A stretch of DNA of 64,000 bases, taken from positions 118,306-182,305 of the forward strand of contig DJWS01000008.1 of assembly GCA_002441585.1 (NCBI GenBank). Direction: 5' to 3'. The number at the start of each line of letters is the position of its first letter. Positions within the stretch are counted from its first letter, which is position 1. The notes under the pieces are model-generated. The model was not told the origin of the DNA, did no database searches, and saw nothing but the letters and a program-made list of their open reading frames with translations. The translations under genes were made by a program, and so were the position numbers. This DNA comes from Candidatus Saccharibacteria bacterium UBA6224. Its GTDB lineage: Bacteria; Patescibacteriota; Saccharimonadia; Saccharimonadales; UBA4665. This document shows, piece by piece, positions 16,796 to 24,385 of this stretch.

Positions 16796-17197
16796 TTAGC
16801 GCTGGTTGACCCAGTCGGGAAAGTCGAGCGGTTCGGTTGGTTCTGTCCGGGCATGCCAGACAGGATCTATTAGATGTCCTTGAGTTTGCCGAATCGTACC
16901 ATCGGCATCTTCAATCACGACAGCTACGGCATTTTCAGCGGCTAATCGTGTTGCAGCCTGGCCAGCCAAAGCATCAAGATGCCTAGACTCGTTTGCTGTA
17001 AGATCCTCAAAAGTCGGTCGTGTGTCACAACTCTCGCATCCAGCTTGAGCGGCGGCAGGGACGGGGCGAGGTGTCTTTTCGACTGCTCGACGAGCCTGTT
17101 CCTGGCTAAAGCCGGCGGCCAAGAAAGCTTCCAAATCAGGTGTTTCGGAATAGCCCATTGCTGTCTGAACTGATGGAATATCATGACTTTGTATCAT
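16796..17197 (-). CDS. hypothetical protein with CxxC pair
   Basis: 133 aa. The start at 17197 was chosen because TAATAT lies seven bases upstream and the protein-like composition begins there. Residues 12-45 form an Ala/Glu helix, then GCESCDT gives a lone C-x-x-C, and the C-terminal half is a mixed alpha/beta region. No membrane span or known motif. The stop codon abuts the stop codon of leuS, so the two genes are convergent. Confidence 0.55.
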   Translation of the reverse strand: MIQSHDIPSVQTAMGYSETPDLEAFLAAGFSQEQARRAVEKTPRPVPAAAQAGCESCDTRPTFEDLTANESRHLDALAGQAATRLAAENAVAVVIEDADGTIRQTQGHLIDPVWHARTEPTEPLDFPDWVNQR

Positions 17198-17322
17198 GGC
17201 GAATATATTACCATAAAACAACACGTAAGTCAATATCTTGCGAAAGGCGTTGAGCCAGGGCCTTGTTTTCTGGTATAATCTACCGAAGTTTATACACTAA
17301 CCTATGAAGGAGGTCTGATTCT

Positions 17323-17466
17323 ATGGGTAAGCCAAAGAAACGAACCAGCCCACGTAAGACCGGTACTCGACGTAGTCATCTCGTACTCGAACTGGCTCGA
17401 AAAGTGAACAGCAAATCGCCAATCAAGGTTCGCACCACGCGCCGCGAATCCGGCAAAACTGCCTAA
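17323..17466 (+). CDS. rpmF: ribosomal protein bL32, short Cys-free form
   Basis: 47 aa. A perfect AAGGAGGT ribosome binding site sits eight bases before the ATG and TATAAT lies at about 17274. The product starts GKPKKRTSPRKTGTRRSHL, matching the basic P-K-K-R-x-S N-terminus and the R-R-S-H segment of bL32. The C-terminal zinc-binding Cys pairs of the Cys-plus form are absent. It heads a translation gene cluster (nusB, Nudix, rnc, rpsP). The call rests on this N-terminal pattern and context. Confidence 0.75.
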   Translation: MGKPKKRTSPRKTGTRRSHLVLELARKVNSKSPIKVRTTRRESGKTA

Positions 17467-17478
17467 CAAGGCAACCGA

Positions 17479-17501
17479 GCTGCGCTATAATTAAGCGCAG
17501 C
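17479..17501 (+). promoter_or_regulatory. nusB promoter -10 box inside a perfect hairpin
   Basis: GCTGCGC and GCGCAGC (7 bp) flank a 9-nt centre that is TATAAT plus TAA. The -10 box of the nusB transcription unit therefore sits exactly in the loop of an inverted repeat. Confidence 0.55.
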
Positions 17502-17528
17502 AAGCATAAACGGAAGGCTTAACAAATT

Positions 17529-18047
17529 ATGGCATCAAATCGCCACCTCGGTCGTATCATTGCACTGCAAACGTTGTACGAGCAGGACTTTCGGCTGTCG
17601 GCCGATGATGCCACGTTTGATCTCGATGAGGTGCTGGAACGGAACATCGCTCGTTATGAAGCGATGGTCGATGATACTAAATTCATCGTTGCCCTATCAC
17701 ATGGGGTATCGGAACAGGCAGGCGAACTGGACGCCGAACTCCAGCCAATCGCGCCGGAGTGGCCGATAGACCAAATCGCACGTATGGACCGCGTCGTATT
17801 GCGTATCGGTCTGTATGAGCTCAAGAACAGCAAAGATGTACCGCCGAAAGTGGTCATTAATGAAGCGGTTGAGCTGGCCAAGGCATTTGGAAGTGAGAAC
17901 TCAAGCAAATTCGTCAACGGTGTGTTGGGAACGGCCTTGCGTCAACAAGATGCGGCCGAGCCAAAACCAACCACCAAAAAGGCTGCTACGAAAACAGCCA
18001 AGAAGAAGCCTTCAAAATCTAATGACAAGGAAGCGCCTATTTCATGA
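17529..18047 (+). CDS. nusB: transcription antitermination factor NusB
   Basis: 172 aa. Residues 1-140 are the all-helical NusB fold: NRHLGRIIALQTLYEQDF at the start, PEWPIDQIARMDRVVLRIGLYEL near 90-115 and the conserved PPKVVINEAVELAKAFGSENSSKFVNGVLG, which contacts boxA RNA and NusE/S10. After residue about 145 comes a Lys/Ala/Thr-rich tail of 27 residues not found in standard NusB. It shares an ATGA overlap with the next gene. Confidence 0.93.
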   Translation: MASNRHLGRIIALQTLYEQDFRLSADDATFDLDEVLERNIARYEAMVDDTKFIVALSHGVSEQAGELDAELQPIAPEWPIDQIARMDRVVLRIGLYELKNSKDVPPKVVINEAVELAKAFGSENSSKFVNGVLGTALRQQDAAEPKPTTKKAATKTAKKKPSKSNDKEAPIS

Positions 18048-18550
18048 AACGACCCAAACCCCTACAAGGTATCAAGAAGTTGGTTGGCGGCAACAAGCGT
18101 CGGCCAGCCATTGATGAGGTCGTGCACGAAACTACATCTGGCGGTATCGTCTTTCGCCGGAACGCTGAGGGCAAACTGGAAGTGCTGCTGATTCGTGACG
18201 CCAAACGCCGCTGGACCATTCCGAAAGGCCACGTCGAGCCAGGCGAAGACCCCGGAGCGACGGCCGAGCGCGAGATTCGGGAAGAGACCGGCCTCCAGGA
18301 CATGGAGGTGTTCTTTTGGATTGGCAAGGTGAATTTCCGCTACCGACGGATGCACACGTTGGTGCTGATGACGATGAACATATATTTGGTCGAAGGTCAG
18401 GGTGATACCAATAAATTGGAACCCGAGGAGTGGTTGACTGATATCAAATGGCTGCCCGCCCAGCAGGCAGTTGATGAGATTGCTTACGACGATATCGGTA
18501 AACTGATCCTGCTCGGCATGCGCAAGATTCGCGAAGGCAAACTGCTCTAG
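18044..18550 (+). CDS. Nudix hydrolase
   Basis: 168 aa, start overlapping the nusB stop by ATGA. After a basic N-terminus, the domain begins at ETTSGGIVFRR. The Nudix box is complete at about 63-85 (GHVEPGEDPGATAEREIREETGL). WTIPKGHVE directly before it is typical of the Ap4A/diadenosine-type and MutT-like hydrolases. Position in the nusB operon is common in CPR genomes but says little about the substrate. Confidence 0.87.
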   Translation: MKRPKPLQGIKKLVGGNKRRPAIDEVVHETTSGGIVFRRNAEGKLEVLLIRDAKRRWTIPKGHVEPGEDPGATAEREIREETGLQDMEVFFWIGKVNFRYRRMHTLVLMTMNIYLVEGQGDTNKLEPEEWLTDIKWLPAQQAVDEIAYDDIGKLILLGMRKIREGKLL

Positions 18551-18672
18551 GAGCTTCAAGGGGTAGAGGGTATAATATCTACCATAACGTAATCAGGAAA
18601 TGCTAGTAACCAATTGAATGCAGAGCGCGCCATAGAGCGCCGGTCTTCAATCCATCGGTTAGTACGACAAAT

Positions 18673-19365
18673 ATGGATGTAAATGCATACCACGCTTTCG
18701 CCAGGGAAAAACTTGGCGTAACGTTCAACGACATAGAATTATTAATAACTGCTTTCACTCACCGCTCCTACCTTAATGAGCACAAGAAGACGGTGCGCGA
18801 GCACAACGAACGCCTGGAGTTTTTGGGCGATGCCGTGCTCGAGTTGGTGACGACCGAGTTCCTATTTAGCAATTACAGCGATCCCGAGGGGACGCTAACC
18901 AGTTGGCGAAGTAGCCTGGTGCGCACCGAAAGCATCAGTAATGCTGCTAGTCGTTACGAGTATGAGCCACTATTACGACTGAGCCGGGGTGAAAAGCGGG
19001 GCAGCGAGCGAGCTCGCGAGCAAATCTTAGCTAACACCTACGAAGCCGTGCTAGGGGCACTGTATCTCGACCAAGGTTACGATGCCTGCAAGCGTTTCAT
19101 CACCGAGAGCCTACTTGGTACATTCGATGAGATACTTAAGTCAGGTTCATGGATGGATCCCAAGTCCCACTTGCAGGAGCTTGCGCAGAGCGCTGATGGT
19201 GCCACGCCGGTGTACCGAGTGCTGGAAGAGGTCGGTCCCGATCACGAAAAGCTATTTACGGTCGGTGTATTCGTCGACAACAAGCTGAAGGGCGAGGGAA
19301 GCGGCCCAAGCAAGCAAATTGCCCAGGTGGCGGCCGCAACTGCCGCGCTCAAACAATATCAATAA
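18673..19365 (+). CDS. rnc: ribonuclease III
   Basis: 230 aa. The signature ERLEFLGDAVLEL is at about 43-55, with the metal-binding Glu and Asp; a second acidic pair lies in ANTYEAVLGALYLD at about 118. The double-stranded RNA binding domain covers about 158-229 (DPKSHLQELAQ to the basic-alanine end KQIAQVAAATAALKQ). Processes rRNA and other duplex RNA. A TATAAT at about 18572 is 100 bases upstream, so the mRNA probably has a leader. Confidence 0.96.
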   Translation: MDVNAYHAFAREKLGVTFNDIELLITAFTHRSYLNEHKKTVREHNERLEFLGDAVLELVTTEFLFSNYSDPEGTLTSWRSSLVRTESISNAASRYEYEPLLRLSRGEKRGSERAREQILANTYEAVLGALYLDQGYDACKRFITESLLGTFDEILKSGSWMDPKSHLQELAQSADGATPVYRVLEEVGPDHEKLFTVGVFVDNKLKGEGSGPSKQIAQVAAATAALKQYQ

Positions 19366-19407
19366 GATATTCTGGACATACCCAAGGAGCCCAACCCTAA
19401 CCTGTAA

Positions 19408-19436
19408 TTGACAACAGGGGTGAATTTGGGTAAAAT
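19408..19436 (+). promoter_or_regulatory. consensus promoter for rpsP
   Basis: TTGACA at 19408-19413, 17 bases, TAAAAT at 19431-19436, 36 bases before the rpsP start. Confidence 0.8.
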
Positions 19437-19472
19437 ACAACGGATTCAACAAGTTAAGAAAGGAACATAGGG

Positions 19473-19886
19473 ATGTTAGTCATTCGTATGCAGCGTACTG
19501 GCCGTAAAGGTCACGCTCAATTCCGCGTTGTCGTTCAAGACAGTCGCCGGACCCCTACCAGTGGCAAGATAGTGGCCGCCATTGGAAGTTATAACCCTCA
19601 CACTAAGACCGCCACGGTCGACAAAGAAAAAGCCAGCTTTTATCTGGAGCATGGCGCTCAACCGACGGACCGAGTCGTCCGTATTCTTAAGGCTGAAGGC
19701 GTGAAGCTGCCGGATTGGGTAAAACAAGCCACCAAAAAGCAAGGTACTTTGCGCAACCCTGAAAAACTGCGCAAGAACCGACCGGCCGAAGCTGCCACCG
19801 AGGAGACCCCAGAGGCTGAGGCGCCCGCTGAAACACCCGCAGAAGAGCCAGCCGCAGCCGAAGTCGCTGAAGAAACAGCTGCCTAG
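19473..19886 (+). CDS. rpsP: ribosomal protein bS16
   Basis: 137 aa. Residues 1-85 are bS16: MLVIRMQRTGRKGHAQFRVVVQDSRR, then IGSYNPHTK and RVVRILKAEG. The remaining 50 residues are an extension that ends in an Ala/Glu/Pro repeat tail (about 108-137), giving a strongly acidic end unlike the roughly 80-90 aa protein of most bacteria. It follows a consensus promoter and precedes the KH-domain gene, the common rpsP-khpA-trmD order. Confidence 0.95.
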   Translation: MLVIRMQRTGRKGHAQFRVVVQDSRRTPTSGKIVAAIGSYNPHTKTATVDKEKASFYLEHGAQPTDRVVRILKAEGVKLPDWVKQATKKQGTLRNPEKLRKNRPAEAATEETPEAEAPAETPAEEPAAAEVAEETAA

Positions 19887-19970
19887 GTGTTGGATTCTTT
19901 ACGGTAAGGGGGTGCTGGCGTTCTGCTATAATGCCCCCACGTTCGGTTAGATAATTCTGAGGAGGATGAT

Positions 19971-20402
19971 ATGGATAACAGTATTGACCAGCAGTTTGTC
20001 GAATATGTCGTAAAGTCACTCGTCGGCAAGCCAGAAGAGGTAAAAGTCGAGCGACGGATCGATGAAAAAGGCGTTTTGTTGGAATTGACGGTAGACCCCG
20101 AAGACCTCGGTCGGGTAATCGGCAAGCGTGGTGCGACGGCCCAGAGCTTGCGCACGCTGCTAAGGGCACTTGGGACCAAGAACGACGCCCGTTACAATCT
20201 GAAAATTGTCGACAACGGCGTAGCACCGACCGGCGGCACCAAGACCACATCTGACGATAGCAGTAAAAGCTCATCTCAGTCGGCGACCAAATTGAATGAC
20301 GACGATGATGTGTCACTAAGGGACGACGCCGACGAGGTAGAGTCCGACGTGGTCAGCAAGACCCGCCGTGAGCTCGAAGAGCTCGACGATCTCGACGTAT
20401 AG
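19971..20402 (+). CDS. khpA: KH-domain RNA-binding protein (KhpA/YlqC type)
   Basis: 143 aa with a GAGGAGGATGAT ribosome binding site. Residues 1-80 match KhpA: QFVEYVVKSLVGKPEEV, LELTVDPEDLGRVIGKRGATAQSLRTLLRA, where GKRG is the RNA-binding loop of the KH fold. The last 60 residues form an acidic Asp/Glu/Ser tail absent from typical 80-aa KhpA. TATAAT at about 19926 gives it its own promoter. In other bacteria it pairs with KhpB in RNA chaperone work; no khpB is in the window. Confidence 0.87.
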   Translation: MDNSIDQQFVEYVVKSLVGKPEEVKVERRIDEKGVLLELTVDPEDLGRVIGKRGATAQSLRTLLRALGTKNDARYNLKIVDNGVAPTGGTKTTSDDSSKSSSQSATKLNDDDDVSLRDDADEVESDVVSKTRRELEELDDLDV

Positions 20403-20456
20403 CCAAGGTTATCGTGTAACTTTCCACAGGTCGGAATTATATACCGTACCGTGGGG

Positions 20457-20485
20457 TTGCAATGATAAACCGCCTACGTTATAGT
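20457..20485 (+). promoter_or_regulatory. promoter for candidate small RNA
   Basis: TTGCAA at 20457-20462, 17-base spacer, TATAGT at 20480-20485. No good coding start lies in the next 150 bases. Confidence 0.7.
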
Positions 20486-20491
20486 GAAACC

Positions 20492-20615
20492 CAGTCGAAC
20501 AACGACAGAAACTTTCCAAAACAAAAACGGCTAAGCTCATGCGAGCCAATCAAGGCGAAACCGCTCTGGTTGGGAGCTTTATGTGACAGAAGGAACCCCG
20601 AAAGGGGTTCTTTTT
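20492..20615 (+). ncRNA. candidate structured small RNA, about 124 nt
   Basis: Bounded by a good promoter and an intrinsic terminator (GAACCCC-GAAA-GGGGTTC, five T). Predicted stems: GTCG/CGAC (20494-20506); AAGCTC 20533-20538 with GAGCTT 20574-20579; CCAATC 20546-20551 with GGTTGG 20568-20573, stacked directly on the previous stem; and GGCG/CGCT around an AAAC loop at the tip. It lacks the signatures of SRP RNA, tmRNA and RNase P RNA. A short single-stranded A/C-rich stretch (about 20508-20530) could be a binding site. Function unknown. Confidence 0.55.
20593..20615 (+). terminator. intrinsic terminator of the small RNA
   Basis: GAACCCC / GGGGTTC around a GAAA tetraloop followed by TTTTT. 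The trmD transcript starts shortly after, from TACACT at about 20627. Confidence 0.88.
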
Positions 20616-20639
20616 GGTTGGTGTGGTACACTAACAGGG

Positions 20640-20849
20640 ATGAAATTATCAAAAACAAGTCGAAAATGGCTAATAGCGGGCGTGATTATCGTAATCACCC
20701 TAACTGGGGTGGGTGTTAAGATAGGGCTATTACGGCATAGGCCAGTGCGCGCCATTGACTGTGCTTCTATTCTCGGCCAATTGCAGCAACAGCGTGATCC
20801 GTTGCACGAACTGACGCATGACGAAGCTGTGTGCATGGATGCAAAATGA
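20640..20849 (+). CDS. small one-pass membrane protein upstream of trmD
   Basis: 69 aa. The ATG at 20640 sits seven bases after TACACT, a leaderless layout, and a longer upstream frame would cross the terminator. Basic start (MKLSKTSRKW), one membrane helix (about 10-30, LIAGVIIVITLTGVGVKIGLL), then a 40-residue outer part with two Cys (IDCAS, AVCMD) that could form a disulfide. Its stop overlaps the trmD start by ATGA, so the two are translationally coupled. Function unknown. Confidence 0.7.
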   Translation: MKLSKTSRKWLIAGVIIVITLTGVGVKIGLLRHRPVRAIDCASILGQLQQQRDPLHELTHDEAVCMDAK

Positions 20850-21502
20850 AAATCCAAGTCATAACCCTATTTCCGGAAATGTTCGAAGGGGTTTTTGCCT
20901 CGAGCATGTTATGGAAGGCAAGTGATCGCGACATAGTCCAGTACGAAACAATCAACCTGCGCGACTTTGGGCTGGGCCCACGCCAACAAGTCGATGACAC
21001 GCCCTACGGCGGTGGGGACGGCATGCTGTTGATGGTGCAGCCACTACTAGCGGCTATTGAGGCGGCTAAATCACGCGTCGAGCCGGGTCGCGTTGCCAAG
21101 GTCATGTTGCCGACGCCGCGCGGCAAGCTGTACAAGCAGTCTGATGCCAAACGATTAGCCGCTGCCAACGAGGACCTCATCATCATTTGCCCGCGCTATG
21201 AAGGCTATGATGAGCGGATTACCAAATGGGTCGATGAGCAATTCTGCATCGGTAACTATGTGCTGACGGGCGGAGAGATTCCGGCAATGGTGATGATAGA
21301 TAGCGTGGTGCGTTTACTGCCTGGCGTGCTGGGCGGCGAAACCAGCGCCGAGATCGAATCTTTCCAGGACGACGACGAGAACATCGAATTCCCGCAATAC
21401 ACTCGGCCGGCGGATTTTCAAGGGCTACAGGTGCCAGACGTCCTGCTGTCTGGCAACCACGCCGCCATTGAAAAATGGCGTGCCAGCGAATCCAAGCGCT
21501 GA
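20846..21502 (+). CDS. trmD: tRNA (guanine-37-N1)-methyltransferase
   Basis: 218 aa. The start at 20846 gives MKIQVITLFPEMFEG, the conserved TrmD N-terminus. Other motifs: DDTPYGGGDGMLLMVQPL (about 56-73), the SAM-binding trefoil-knot segments LIIICPRYEGYDER and GNYVLTGGEIPAMVMIDSVVRLLPGVLG, and YTRPADFQG for tRNA binding. Methylates G37 next to the anticodon to prevent frameshifting. Slightly short against the usual 240-250 aa because the C-terminal domain is trimmed. Confidence 0.96.
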   Translation: MKIQVITLFPEMFEGVFASSMLWKASDRDIVQYETINLRDFGLGPRQQVDDTPYGGGDGMLLMVQPLLAAIEAAKSRVEPGRVAKVMLPTPRGKLYKQSDAKRLAAANEDLIIICPRYEGYDERITKWVDEQFCIGNYVLTGGEIPAMVMIDSVVRLLPGVLGGETSAEIESFQDDDENIEFPQYTRPADFQGLQVPDVLLSGNHAAIEKWRASESKR

Positions 21503-21558
21503 GCTCATTCACTTTGCGGGGATGGTGGCCTATACTGAGTAAGTAAAGAGGAGGGTCT

Positions 21559-21942
21559 ATGAAACTATCTATTATCAAACCTGTCTACGCGCACTGTGAT
21601 TTGCCGTGCGGCGTTTATGATCCGGCCCAAGCTCGAATCGAGGCGCAGAGCGTCAAGGCGATCATGGACAAAATGGAGCACTTTGAAGGTGATGACCGGG
21701 TACGCGCCCTATTCATCAAAGAGGAACGCTCCGAACTTGTGAAGCATCATTTGTGGGTGTTGTGGACAGATTATTTCAAGCCTGAGCACCTGGAGAAATA
21801 CCCTGATTTGCATGACAAGTTCTGGAAGGCGACCAAACAGGCCGGCGAATGCAAGCATCATAGCGAACCCGAAGAGGGACAGAAACTCCTGGACATGATC
21901 GATGAAATTGCCGACATCTTCTGGGCTACCAAAAAATCCTAA
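21559..21942 (+). CDS. sodN: nickel-dependent superoxide dismutase
   Basis: 127 aa. An 11-residue propeptide (MKLSIIKPVYA) precedes HCDLPCGVYDPAQARIEA, the nickel hook H-C-x-x-P-C-G-x-Y whose His1, Cys2 and Cys6 bind Ni after cleavage. The rest is the four-helix bundle (KAIMDKMEHFEGDDRVRALFIKEERSELVKHHLWVLWTDYFKPEHL). Length matches the family. It dismutates superoxide in the cytoplasm. TATACT and a GAGGAGGG ribosome binding site precede it. The overlapping next gene encodes the peptidase that removes the propeptide. Confidence 0.96.
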   Translation: MKLSIIKPVYAHCDLPCGVYDPAQARIEAQSVKAIMDKMEHFEGDDRVRALFIKEERSELVKHHLWVLWTDYFKPEHLEKYPDLHDKFWKATKQAGECKHHSEPEEGQKLLDMIDEIADIFWATKKS

Positions 21943-22252
21943 CATAGCGAAGCCTACGCGGCTTATTATCCGGCGGATAGTCGGTGACAGTATGGCGCCG
22001 ACGCTGCAACACGGACAACTTGTCGTGTTCGCGTCATCTGCGAGACGGCCAGTGGGGGTGGGCGATGTTGTGATGTTCCGTCACGACGGTCGGGATAAAA
22101 TCAAACGCATTGCCCGCTCCGAACTCGGCCGGATTTATTTGTTGGGCGACAACCCTGAGGGCAGTACCGACAGCCGAACTTTCGGGTGGGTCGGCGCCGA
22201 GACGGTCGTGGGTGTCTTGGTCTGGCCACGTCGAAGCAGCAAGACCATCTAG
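21902..22252 (+). CDS. sodX: nickel-SOD maturation signal-peptidase-like protease
   Basis: 116 aa, an S26 (signal peptidase/LexA-like) peptidase. The nucleophile motif is GDSMAPTL at about 29-36, the general-base Lys lies in DKIKRIAR at about 66, and GDNPEGSTDSRTFG at about 83 is the box E equivalent. Unlike signal peptidase I it has no membrane helix. The start overlaps sodN by 41 bases, so translation is coupled; no better start codon exists close to the catalytic Ser. In known systems SodX cuts the SodN propeptide to expose His1 for Ni binding. Confidence 0.87.
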   Translation: MKLPTSSGLPKNPNIAKPTRLIIRRIVGDSMAPTLQHGQLVVFASSARRPVGVGDVVMFRHDGRDKIKRIARSELGRIYLLGDNPEGSTDSRTFGWVGAETVVGVLVWPRRSSKTI

Positions 22253-22264
22253 ACTAGATAGTGA

Positions 22265-23839
22265 TTATTCTAAATTGTGGGTGTGATTACTCTCGCGTAG
22301 CGGTGTTTCGCGCAAGCGCAGGGCAATTATAAGCGCTACGACAACGAATGGGATTCCAATCAGGAACATGTCGCGGAATGACTTAACGTAGGCGGTCAGG
22401 ACATCGAAGCGCAACTCGGGTGACAAATGGGCGAGCTGGCTGAATCCGCCGGAAAGGCCGGAAGCGACATGTGCGGCAACATTATTAGGCAACATCTCCT
22501 GTAGATGGTGGCCGAGTCGGGTGATGAGTATAGTTCCGAAGACGGCGCCGCCAAGCGCGCTACCAATGCTGCGCGAAAATGCAACCGTCGAGGTGGCCGT
22601 GCCCATCTTGGAGCGATCGACCGAGTTTTGAACGGCCAACGTCGGTACTTGGAACAACTGGCCGAGCCCAAGTCCGATGACGAACATCCACGAAGAAAGA
22701 ACCCAAATATTGGTGTCGATCGCGACATGGCTGAACAGCCACATGCCAATAATGAGCATGATGGTACCGATGATGGGGAAGTGCCGGTATCGACCATACT
22801 TGGTTATCAGCTTGCCGGAAGTCATCGAGGCGATGAACATCCCGGCAACCATCGGCAGCATCATGAAACCGGATTTTGTCGGAGAGTCACCCCGGACGAT
22901 TTGCTGGTACAGCGGGATGTACAGGATGGCGGCGAACATGGCGATACCCGTGAAGAACGACAACAGTGTCGAAACGGTGAAAATATCGTTTTTGAACAGG
23001 CTGAGCGGAATGATCGGTTCTGGTGAGCGTCGTTCGCGCCAGATGAAGAAGGCGCCAAAGACGACCGCTGATATGCTGAGGCTGATTATTTCCCACGATT
23101 TCCAGGCGAAGTCGACACCGCCCCAGACCGTGACGAGGATGAGGCTGATGACCGACAGGGCGAGCAAACCGGCACCGGCGTAGTCGATGTGGTTTTCCTT
23201 TTGTTCTGGTTTGTGCAGGTGTAAGCGGGTTGCCACCATGCTGAGCGCCAAAATTCCAAGCGGTATGTTGATGTAGAATATCCAGCGCCAACCCGCTACG
23301 CCGAGTATGGTGTGGGCGCTGGCAAAGACACCGCCTAGGACCGGCCCAGCGACGCTGGATATACCGAAGACCGCGCCAAAATATCCCTGATATCGGCCAC
23401 GTTGCCGCGGCGGGATTACGTCACCAATTATCGCTAGCACCAAGCTCATCAATCCTCCCGCGCCAATACCCTGCAGGGCCCGGAACAATACTAGCTGGTT
23501 CATTGTTTGTGCTAGGCCGCAAAGTGCCGAAGCGACCAGGAAGATGACGATCGAGGTTTGGAATATTTTTTTGCGACCGTAAAGATCGCCCAACTTACCG
23601 TATATCGGCGTGGTGATGGCACTGGTTATAAGATAAGAGGTGGCAACCCACGACAATTTTGTTAGACCGTTCAGGTCGCTGGCAATCTTGGGCAGGGCGG
23701 TCGCCACGATAGATTGATCAAGTGCGGCCAATAACATCGAAATCATCAGCGCGGACATAATGAACATGATTTCAGCGTGCGAACGCTCACCATCCCTGGT
23801 GGCCAGGGCTGTTTTGGCTGCAGCGGATTTTGCGGTCAT
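22265..23839 (-). CDS. MFS drug exporter, DHA2 (EmrB/QacA) family, 14 TM
   Basis: 524 aa with 14 hydrophobic helices. The first helix has MLLAALDQSIVATALPKIASDL (motif D1 of DHA2 carriers), motif A is GKLGDLYGRKKIF near 82, and motif C-like GGLMSLVLAIIGDVIPPRQRG and GPVLGGVFA appear in the fifth helix region. This family exports drugs and other hydrophobic compounds against H+. Its ATG overlaps the marR stop, so the two form an operon in which the regulator is first. Confidence 0.93.
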   Translation of the reverse strand: MTAKSAAAKTALATRDGERSHAEIMFIMSALMISMLLAALDQSIVATALPKIASDLNGLTKLSWVATSYLITSAITTPIYGKLGDLYGRKKIFQTSIVIFLVASALCGLAQTMNQLVLFRALQGIGAGGLMSLVLAIIGDVIPPRQRGRYQGYFGAVFGISSVAGPVLGGVFASAHTILGVAGWRWIFYINIPLGILALSMVATRLHLHKPEQKENHIDYAGAGLLALSVISLILVTVWGGVDFAWKSWEIISLSISAVVFGAFFIWRERRSPEPIIPLSLFKNDIFTVSTLLSFFTGIAMFAAILYIPLYQQIVRGDSPTKSGFMMLPMVAGMFIASMTSGKLITKYGRYRHFPIIGTIMLIIGMWLFSHVAIDTNIWVLSSWMFVIGLGLGQLFQVPTLAVQNSVDRSKMGTATSTVAFSRSIGSALGGAVFGTILITRLGHHLQEMLPNNVAAHVASGLSGGFSQLAHLSPELRFDVLTAYVKSFRDMFLIGIPFVVVALIIALRLRETPLRESNHTHNLE

Positions 23840-24306
23840 ACATTTGCCTCGACATGGTCGCCAAGGTCATCGGCTAACTTCTTGAACAGACGAGCGAATT
23901 CAGAACGCTCATCTGCTGGCCATTTCCGCATGGCGATGGCCAGCTGCTCAAGCCGGGCTTGTTGAAGTTTCTTGACGCTGGCCCTGCCGGCCTTGGTGAT
24001 AGTTATAAGACTGGCACGTTTGTCATCGGGGTCGGTATTTCGGCTGACCAGACCTTGGCTTTCCAATTCCTGAACCTTACGCGTTACCGAAGGGGCCTCA
24101 ATTCCCAGATATGAGGCAATGTCCTGCATACGACAGTTGACGTTCGGGCAATGCAGGATTGCCTTGAGCAGGGCGGCACCAGAACGGTCAAGATTTACGC
24201 CGGATCGCTCGCGCAGGATTTCCCATGTCTTATGTTTGAAACTGGCACGGTGAAAGGCCAGCATGGCTTCTTCGATGACTTCAAACTCCGGCATATCTTT
24301 TGGCAT
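23836..24306 (-). CDS. MarR family transcriptional regulator
   Basis: 156 aa from the ATG at 24306; a GTG start at 24324 is also open. The winged helix spans about 42-110: GAALLKAILHCPNVNCRMQDIASYLGIEAPSVTRKVQELESQGLVSRNTDPDDKRASLITITKAG, where DxRxxxxxLT is the MarR wing. It overlaps and leads the MFS exporter gene, the usual arrangement in which a ligand relieves repression of the exporter. A palindrome that could be its operator lies just upstream. Confidence 0.92.
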   Translation of the reverse strand: MPKDMPEFEVIEEAMLAFHRASFKHKTWEILRERSGVNLDRSGAALLKAILHCPNVNCRMQDIASYLGIEAPSVTRKVQELESQGLVSRNTDPDDKRASLITITKAGRASVKKLQQARLEQLAIAMRKWPADERSEFARLFKKLADDLGDHVEANV

Positions 24307-24324
24307 TCGCCCAGCATACAACAC

Positions 24325-24341
24325 TTACTTAGCAAAAGTAA
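24325..24341. promoter_or_regulatory. palindrome, candidate MarR operator
   Basis: TTACTT and AAGTAA separated by 5 bases, located 19-35 bases upstream of the marR start and overlapping its likely promoter. Confidence 0.55.
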
Positions 24342-24385
24342 ATAATAATCACGAATCGATTTATCTATACGATAGGCATGCTGAT

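Noticed and set aside
20462..20719. Plus-strand frame of 85 aa over the small RNA
   Set aside because: It crosses the terminator and lacks a ribosome binding site; stems and terminator explain the region better.
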